Source: an uncultured Alphaproteobacteria bacterium
Lineage (GTDB): Bacteria > Pseudomonadota > Alphaproteobacteria > Methylaequorales > Methylaequoraceae
Assembly (NCBI GenBank): GCA_902613995.1
Contig: CACMJG010000001.1
Span: 83,751 to 147,750, forward strand
Length of the DNA: 64,000 nucleotides
Direction of reading: 5' to 3'
How positions within the stretch are numbered: the stretch's first letter is position 1; each line of letters opens with the position of its first letter. Below the pieces are notes generated by a model. It saw only the letters and a list, made by a program, of their open reading frames with translations, did no database searches and was not told where the DNA came from. Shown in pieces: positions 58,998 through 64,000 of the stretch. The translations under genes and the position numbers were made by a program.

Positions 58998-60407
58998 ATG
59001 AGTGATATATCAAAAGTAATGAAAATGATTAAAGATAAAGAGGTCAAATTCGTTGATCTCAGATTCACTGACACAAAAGGAAAATGGCAACATACTGCTC
59101 AAACAGTAGAAACTATCGATGATAATACATTCAAAGATGGTATAATGTTTGATGGATCATCTATTGCAGGTTGGAAAAGTATTGATAAAGCTGATATGAT
59201 TTTAAAGCCAGATCCATCAACTGCCGTAATGGACCCTTTCACAGCTCAGCCACAACTTGTTCTTTTTTGTGATGTAATTGAACCGGACGATGGAAAACCA
59301 TATGAACTAGACCCAAGAAGTACAGGAAAAAAAGCGGAAGAATATTTAAAACAATCTGGAATTGGTGATACTGCCTTTTTTGGGCCAGAAGCTGAATTTT
59401 TTATCTTTGACGATGTAAAATGGGCAACTAATCAGGAATATACTTTTTACAGTATTGATTCAGAAGAAGGGGCATACAATACTGGAACCGAGATGGAAGG
59501 TGGTAATATGGGACATAGACCTAAAGACAAAGGCGGATATTTTCCCGTTCCTCCTGTTGACTCGGCTACAGATATTAGAGCAGAAATGGTATCCACAATG
59601 TCAGAGATGGGTTTGGAGATGGAAAAACATCATCACGAAGTTGCACCTTCTCAACACGAGTTAGGAATGAAATTCGGACCATTAATTAAAAGTGCTGATG
59701 ATCTACAAAAATATAAATATTGTGTTCATATGGTTGCGCAAGCTTATGGCAAAACAGCCACATTTATGCCAAAACCTGTATACAACGATAATGGCTCAGG
59801 TATGCATGTCCACCAATCGGTTTGGAAAGGAAACAAATCAGTCTTTGCAGGAAATGGGTATAATGGATTATCCGACGAATGTCTTTATTACATTGGTGGA
59901 ATAATAAAGCATGCTAAAGCTATTAATGCATTCTCCAATGCGACAACTAATAGTTACAAAAGACTCATACCAGGTTTCGAAGCACCTGTACTATTGGCTT
60001 ATTCATTTAGAAATAGATCAGCCGCTTGTAGGGTACCTTATGTAAGTAGTCCAAAAGCAGCGAGATTTGAAGTTAGATTTGGCGATGCATCTGGTAACCC
60101 TTATTTTACATTTGCTTCAATGCTAATGGCTGGTATAGACGGAATTAAAAATAAAATTCATCCTGGTGAAGCTATGGATAAGGATCTTTACGCTTTATCT
60201 GAGGAAGAACTTAAAGGTGTTCCTACTGTATGCGGTAGTCTTCGAGAGGCTCTCGATGCTCTGGATAAGGATCGAGATTTCTTAAAAGCTGGAAACGTTT
60301 TTACTGACAATTTAATTGATTCATATATTGCTTTAAAAATGGATGAGGTTTTACAATTTGAACATACACCTCATCCAGTTGAATTTAAAATGTACTATTC
60401 TGTGTGA
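58998..60407 (+). CDS. glnA: Glutamine synthetase type I
   Basis: Makes glutamine from glutamate, ammonia and ATP (469 residues, dodecamer). Key motifs are [10 protein letters not shown], the ATP/glutamate site [11 protein letters not shown], the ATP-binding [16 protein letters not shown] and NRSAACRVP. The adenylylation tyrosine Y398 is in [11 protein letters not shown], so GlnE control is possible. A strong GGAGGA site precedes the ATG. No glutamine riboswitch was found before this gene. Confidence 0.98.
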   Translation: MSDISKVMKMIKDKEVKFVDLRFTDTKGKWQHTAQTVETIDDNTFKDGIMFDGSSIAGWKSIDKADMILKPDPSTAVMDPFTAQPQLVLFCDVIEPDDGKPYELDPRSTGKKAEEYLKQSGIGDTAFFGPEAEFFIFDDVKWATNQEYTFYSIDSEEGAYNTGTEMEGGNMGHRPKDKGGYFPVPPVDSATDIRAEMVSTMSEMGLEMEKHHHEVAPSQHELGMKFGPLIKSADDLQKYKYCVHMVAQAYGKTATFMPKPVYNDNGSGMHVHQSVWKGNKSVFAGNGYNGLSDECLYYIGGIIKHAKAINAFSNATTNSYKRLIPGFEAPVLLAYSFRNRSAACRVPYVSSPKAARFEVRFGDASGNPYFTFASMLMAGIDGIKNKIHPGEAMDKDLYALSEEELKGVPTVCGSLREALDALDKDRDFLKAGNVFTDNLIDSYIALKMDEVLQFEHTPHPVEFKMYYSV

Positions 60408-60412
60408 ATTGT

Positions 60413-60964
60413 CTATCTGATGAGACTTGATAAAGTTTTGAAATGATTGTTTTTTGAATCTCTTAGAAGTTCAAATAACATCATTTCAAAAGTTATAACT
60501 TCAATTCCGTTTTGAATCATTCTATTTATCGCAAATTCTTTTTCGTTTTTTTTTCTAGAGCCGACGGCTTCTGAAACTATAAAAACCTCATATCCTTTTT
60601 CTTTTAAATCCATAGCAGTTTGTAAGACGCAAATATGTGTTTCAATGCCAATTAAAATTATTTGTTTAGTTTTTAAAACTTTAATTGCATTACAGGGTTC
60701 TGAAGTATTTGGGAAACATGAAAAGGAAGTTTTTTCAAATTTACTAGCTTTATAAGATAATAATCTCTTAAGTACTTTATCAATTGTAAAACCAAGTCCT
60801 TTTGGATACTGTTCAGAAAAAAATATAGGAACATTAAGAGTATAAAAAACTTCTAAGCAATCTAGAATTGAATTTTCTAATTGTTGGGCATGAAGAATTT
60901 TGGGAAAAAGCTTTGTTTGAACATCAATAAGCAAAAGTGAGCAATTCGAAGAATCAATTAACAT
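60413..60964 (-). CDS. Isochorismatase-like cysteine hydrolase
   Basis: A 183-residue protein. The triad is D14 (LLIDVQTKL), K78 (FEKTSFS) and C112 (IETHICVLQTA). The family includes isochorismatases, nicotinamidases and ureidoacrylate-type hydrolases, so the substrate is open. It overlaps the glutathione peroxidase gene by one base, and its 3' end faces glnA 5 bp away. Confidence 0.88.
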   Translation of the reverse strand: MLIDSSNCSLLLIDVQTKLFPKILHAQQLENSILDCLEVFYTLNVPIFFSEQYPKGLGFTIDKVLKRLLSYKASKFEKTSFSCFPNTSEPCNAIKVLKTKQIILIGIETHICVLQTAMDLKEKGYEVFIVSEAVGSRKKNEKEFAINRMIQNGIEVITFEMMLFELLRDSKNNHFKTLSSLIR

Positions 60965-61500
60965 TAGTCATATAGAGCAGTCTCTATTTGATTAACTAAA
61001 CCCTCGGATGTTGGACTCGTCATTGATGAAAACCAGTTAATGATTTTACCATCCTTACCAATGAGATATTTATGAAAATTCCATCTAGGTTGACCAATAA
61101 CTGAAACATTGGATTGTATCCATTTGTAGATTGGATGTGCATTTTCTCCACGAATGGGTTGTATTGAGGACATCGGAAATTCTACACCAAACCTAATCTC
61201 ACAAAATTCTTTCACATCACTTTCTTTTGATAATTCTTGATTAAAGTCATTTGTTGGCACACCTAAGACAACAAGACCGTCATTTTTATATCTTTCATAA
61301 ATTTTTTGGAGTCCTGAATATTGAGGTGTAAACCCACACTTGGATGCTGTGTTAACAAGCAATACAACTTTACTTTTATAGTCAGAAAGATTTATTGTCT
61401 CACCAGAAATAGATTCGATAGTGAAATCGTGAAAGACCTTTTCAGAAGCGTTAACATTAGACATAAATAAAATAAGAAAAAAAATACTTAATAATTTCAT
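60964..61500 (-). CDS. Exported glutathione peroxidase-family protein
   Basis: A 178-residue thioredoxin-fold peroxidase with signal peptide (residues 1-18). Peroxidatic C55 (NTASKCGFTPQ), Q88 (TNDFNQEL), the WNFHKYLI tryptophan and a second cysteine C100 give a thioredoxin-type Cys peroxidase pattern. It has no selenocysteine. Likely a periplasmic scavenger of hydroperoxides. Confidence 0.92.
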   Translation of the reverse strand: MKLLSIFFLILFMSNVNASEKVFHDFTIESISGETINLSDYKSKVVLLVNTASKCGFTPQYSGLQKIYERYKNDGLVVLGVPTNDFNQELSKESDVKEFCEIRFGVEFPMSSIQPIRGENAHPIYKWIQSNVSVIGQPRWNFHKYLIGKDGKIINWFSSMTSPTSEGLVNQIETALYD

Positions 61501-61555
61501 ATTATTAATTTAATATTAAATATTGAAAATAAAAGAAAAATTTTTATTATTAAAT

Positions 61556-61978
61556 ATGCAAATTAAAAAAATTATTCAATGTATACTTTTGGTATCTTTT
61601 TTATCATCATGTATGGGAGAAAGTCTAGTACCTGTGAAAGGGCCTGAAGGAAACCCTGACCTTGAATTAAATTTTTCTCAATTTGATGATATTCCAATTC
61701 CTATAAATTCAAAACTCCAAAGAGAAGAATCCATAATTATTTCGAGAAAAATTGGCTGGTCAGGTCGATTAGTTTTTGAAACAAGCGAGGATCAAATAGA
61801 AGTTTTCGACTTTTTTAGAAACGAATTACCAAAATTTGGATGGAAGAAAATATCTGAAATCAGCTCAGAAAGCAGTTTGCTCAATTACCAAAACAGTCAA
61901 AGGTTTGCTTCAATCCAAATTTTCGAAAAAACGTTTATTGGATCGAAAGTTAAAATAACTGTTACAGAAGTCGAATAA
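61556..61978 (+). CDS. Lipoprotein of unknown function
   Basis: A 140-residue protein from ATG 61556. It has a lipobox (SFLSSC, cysteine near residue 19) and a C-terminal domain with QIEVFDFFRNELPKFGWKKISE, which resembles small periplasmic domains that pack near the envelope. A TTG 33 bases upstream would only extend the signal. No function known. Confidence 0.75.
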   Translation: MQIKKIIQCILLVSFLSSCMGESLVPVKGPEGNPDLELNFSQFDDIPIPINSKLQREESIIISRKIGWSGRLVFETSEDQIEVFDFFRNELPKFGWKKISEISSESSLLNYQNSQRFASIQIFEKTFIGSKVKITVTEVE

Positions 61979-62053
61979 TTTTGACTTTAAATAAATTGGC
62001 GTGAGCCTAGAAAAGATAAAGTTAAAGTGTGAATTATTGCATACAATGAATAT

Positions 62054-63319
62054 TTACAGTATTTTAATTTGATCCAACCAACTTGACTTTATATCAAGAG
62101 TTACTTCATTACCATAAAATAATTCTCTTTTTGCCATTCCTATGAGATCACAAATAACTGTTTCAGGACAGTTTATTGATTTCAGTCTCTCTATTAATGA
62201 ATATTTAAATGATATAGAAGTTTTGCCGTTTGATAAAATTTTCAACTCATTATTTATTTTTTTTTCATTCTTAAACTTTAATAGTTCAAGGATGTCAGAA
62301 TATTCTTTAAATAAAGATCCCTTTTTACTAACTTTATAAATTTTATTAATTTTATCTAATGAAATTCCAACTAAAGGTATTATTCTTTTTTTATATATAT
62401 TCTTAACCTGCCTTATAGAGTTTGATCTAATTACAATAAATGGATTATATTTATTTAGGTCAACGTCCTCTGATTCCAAACCAATAATTTCAGAATATGA
62501 GCACCCTGTCTCAAACATAATGCCTGTTATACAACTTGTGAAGGAATCCTCTTTTACACAAAAATCTTTTATCCTAATTAATTCCTCGTCTGAGAATTTT
62601 TGATGACCAATTTTAACAATAATATTTGGCCATTTAAGGCCCGCAAATGGATTTTTTTTATCTATTAAATATTTTTGAAAAATTACTGAAAAAAAGTTTT
62701 GTAAATTGGATTGATTTCTTTTACCTGTAGAAATTTTGTCTGTTTTAATGAAATAGTTTTTAAAAGAGTTGGCATCATTAATATTGTATGAGTCTATTGG
62801 TTTATCGCCGCAAATCTCTATCAGAAGTGAGAGTGATTTTTTTATTGAATATATCTTTTTCTTATCATTTAAGACATTTATTGCTTCTAAATATTCATCG
62901 ATAAGAGAACTTAAAAACATTTCTTCGGTTGGACCATTATCTAAAAGAATCCTATCTATAGAAATATTAGTGATATTATTAAGCTTTTTGTTTTTTAAAA
63001 GATTTATTAAGTCTTTTTTATTGAAAAATAGTTTATTAACTAAGTCATCAAAATCTTCAATAAAGGTTAGTGTATATTTTTGTGGATCAAATTCATTGTT
63101 GTTGAAGAAGTTTTTAAAATATTTATTCAAATTATTTTCAGCAATTTTAAACATCTTTTTATGTTCCAAAGCCTGAAGTTTTGCTCTTTTAATTGCTGTA
63201 TGAACTTTATTTGTTTTTAATGAGATTTTAAGTGTTTTTCTTCCCAATAAATTTGAAAGTTTTGAAGGAACAGCTCGTTGATACCAATATTGGTTTCCAT
63301 GTTTATATATATATTTCAT
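62054..63319 (-). CDS. Degenerate tyrosine recombinase (DUF6538-type integrase)
   Basis: A 421-residue integrase-like protein. The N-terminus YKHGNQYWYQRAVPSKLSNL is the DUF6538 entry domain. The C-terminal half has the recombinase fold, but the catalytic positions differ: TGCSYSEIIGL has S274 instead of the first Arg, SFKYS (370-374) has I369/K372/Y373 instead of H-x-x-R-H, and IGM has M395 instead of His. A candidate nucleophile is Y402. It is probably inactive. It starts 14 bp from the 3' end of tRNA-Leu(GAG). Confidence 0.82.
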   Translation of the reverse strand: MKYIYKHGNQYWYQRAVPSKLSNLLGRKTLKISLKTNKVHTAIKRAKLQALEHKKMFKIAENNLNKYFKNFFNNNEFDPQKYTLTFIEDFDDLVNKLFFNKKDLINLLKNKKLNNITNISIDRILLDNGPTEEMFLSSLIDEYLEAINVLNDKKKIYSIKKSLSLLIEICGDKPIDSYNINDANSFKNYFIKTDKISTGKRNQSNLQNFFSVIFQKYLIDKKNPFAGLKWPNIIVKIGHQKFSDEELIRIKDFCVKEDSFTSCITGIMFETGCSYSEIIGLESEDVDLNKYNPFIVIRSNSIRQVKNIYKKRIIPLVGISLDKINKIYKVSKKGSLFKEYSDILELLKFKNEKKINNELKILSNGKTSISFKYSLIERLKSINCPETVICDLIGMAKRELFYGNEVTLDIKSSWLDQIKIL

Positions 63320-63333
63320 AAATTTAATATCTC

Positions 63334-63422
63334 TGGTGCGGTCGAGAAGACTCGAACTTCCACAGGCAATTAAGCCTACAACGACCTCAACGTTGCGCGT
63401 CTACCAGTTCCGCCACGACCGC
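63334..63422 (-). tRNA. tRNA-Leu (GAG)
   Basis: Class II tRNA with long variable arm on the minus strand. Acceptor GCGGTCG/CGACCGC, anticodon arm CAACG-TTGAGGT-CGTTG, CCA encoded. Its 3' end faces the integrase gene, a common attachment layout. I found no second copy of the 3' end in the window. Confidence 0.96.
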
Positions 63423-63428
63423 ATTGGT

Positions 63429-64000
63429 TTATTCAAATTCCAAGATTATTTGATCAACTTCAAGACTATCTCCTTCAGAACAATTAATTTTTTTTATTTT
63501 TGTTTTTTTTTCTGATTTAATAATGTTTTCCATTTTCATAGCTTCAATAACAGCTAATGGTTGATTTTCTTCTATTTCTTGATTTTCTTTAACGAGAATT
63601 GAAACTAATAATCCTGGCATAGGAGCCATTAAATATTTGGAGTTATCTTCTTTCTTTCTTGGAATCATATAATTATTTAATTCTGAATGTCTATTTGAAA
63701 GGACAAGAATATCGTGTATGGCACCTTTGTGATTTATTGAAAATTTAGGGCCATTTCTTTTTATGCTAAAGTACAATAAACTATTATCAATTATTGCTGA
63801 AAACAATGGGTAACCTATTTTCCAATTGCTTTTAAGGTTAAGATATTTTTTATCTACATAGATATCATAACTTTTGTTAAAATTATTAAATGAAATTGCA
63901 ACGTTAGATTTATTTTCTTTGTCAATTACATACCAATTATTATCAACTGTTTTGTTAAAACCTTTCAATTGATTTGAAATAGATGCAGCTCGCAAAAGAT
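63429..64000 (-). CDS. Propionyl/acetyl-CoA carboxylase biotin-containing subunit, C-terminal part
   Basis: Only the last 190 residues are visible; the 5' part lies beyond the window. The C-terminus has the biotinyl domain with target lysine in EAMKMEN, preceded by MAPMPGLLVSILV. Upstream is a beta-rich segment typical of the BT domain of PccA/MccA. Carboxylates propionyl-CoA or a related acyl-CoA. It would be biotinylated by BirA. Confidence 0.85.
   Translation of the reverse strand, partial: LLRAASISNQLKGFNKTVDNNWYVIDKENKSNVAISFNNFNKSYDIYVDKKYLNLKSNWKIGYPLFSAIIDNSLLYFSIKRNGPKFSINHKGAIHDILVLSNRHSELNNYMIPRKKEDNSKYLMAPMPGLLVSILVKENQEIEENQPLAVIEAMKMENIIKSEKKTKIKKINCSEGDSLEVDQIILEFE

Noticed and set aside
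62769..63176. 135-residue plus-strand ORF inside the integrase
   Set aside because: Antisense to the integrase, with low-complexity hydrophobic composition typical of reversed AT-rich coding sequence.

Overview
The window is about 64 kb of very AT-rich DNA, with short intergenic gaps, many overlapping start and stop codons and few paralogues. It looks like a streamlined, probably marine, alphaproteobacterium. The best evidence is gene order. Reading the minus strand from about 23.2 kb down to position 1 gives tig-clpP-clpX-lon-hup, tRNA-Val, tRNA-Asp, the full nuoA to nuoN set (complex I, separate nuoC and nuoD), birA and coaX. This block is conserved in Alphaproteobacteria. Two extra genes, a secreted unknown and a family 5 uracil-DNA glycosylase, sit inside it. 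I cannot place the organism below class level from sequence alone.

From 23 to 30 kb lie a tRNA-Leu, a bifunctional NAD(P)H-hydrate repair enzyme whose start codon abuts a divergent secreted protein, biotin synthase, TrmL, a methyltransferase, two tiny secreted or membrane proteins, and a photolyase relative with its domains in the reverse of the usual order. From 30 to 36.5 kb is an accessory-looking block of poorly characterised proteins. It holds coiled-coil proteins, a membrane-anchored J-domain protein, a TerB-like protein, and a 645-residue protein that looks like a PEP carboxykinase/HPr kinase relative with its P-loop moved to the C-terminus. From 36.5 to 42.5 kb are repair, ubiquinone, CBS-domain, ABC-2 export and metal-export genes.

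From 42.5 to 50.8 kb are two small metabolic clusters. The first is a glucosylglycerate (compatible solute) operon: phosphatase, a GpgS synthase that appears to start at an ATT codon, and a GH13_18 phosphorylase. The second is a type III polyketide synthase with an ICMT-family methyltransferase, next to a divergent siderophore-interacting-type flavin reductase and a second photolyase/cryptochrome.

The most striking feature is at 51.4 to 54.7 kb. A near-perfect glutamine riboswitch (glnA RNA motif), with a promoter just upstream and a hairpin masking the ribosome-binding region, precedes a three-gene operon of circularly permuted ATP-grasp, alpha-E and transglutaminase-like proteins. This puts a set of ill-defined function under apparent glutamine control. 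About 4 kb further on are an aminotransferase, glnB with a sigma-54 type promoter, and glnA, so this part of the chromosome has a nitrogen theme.

Mobile DNA traces are present. A 43-nt copy of the 3' half of tRNA-His lies 634 bp from the intact gene and brackets one secreted barrel-protein gene. A tyrosine recombinase with most catalytic residues changed abuts tRNA-Leu(GAG). The window ends inside a propionyl/acetyl-CoA carboxylase biotin-containing subunit. No rRNA, CRISPR array or intact insertion sequence was seen.
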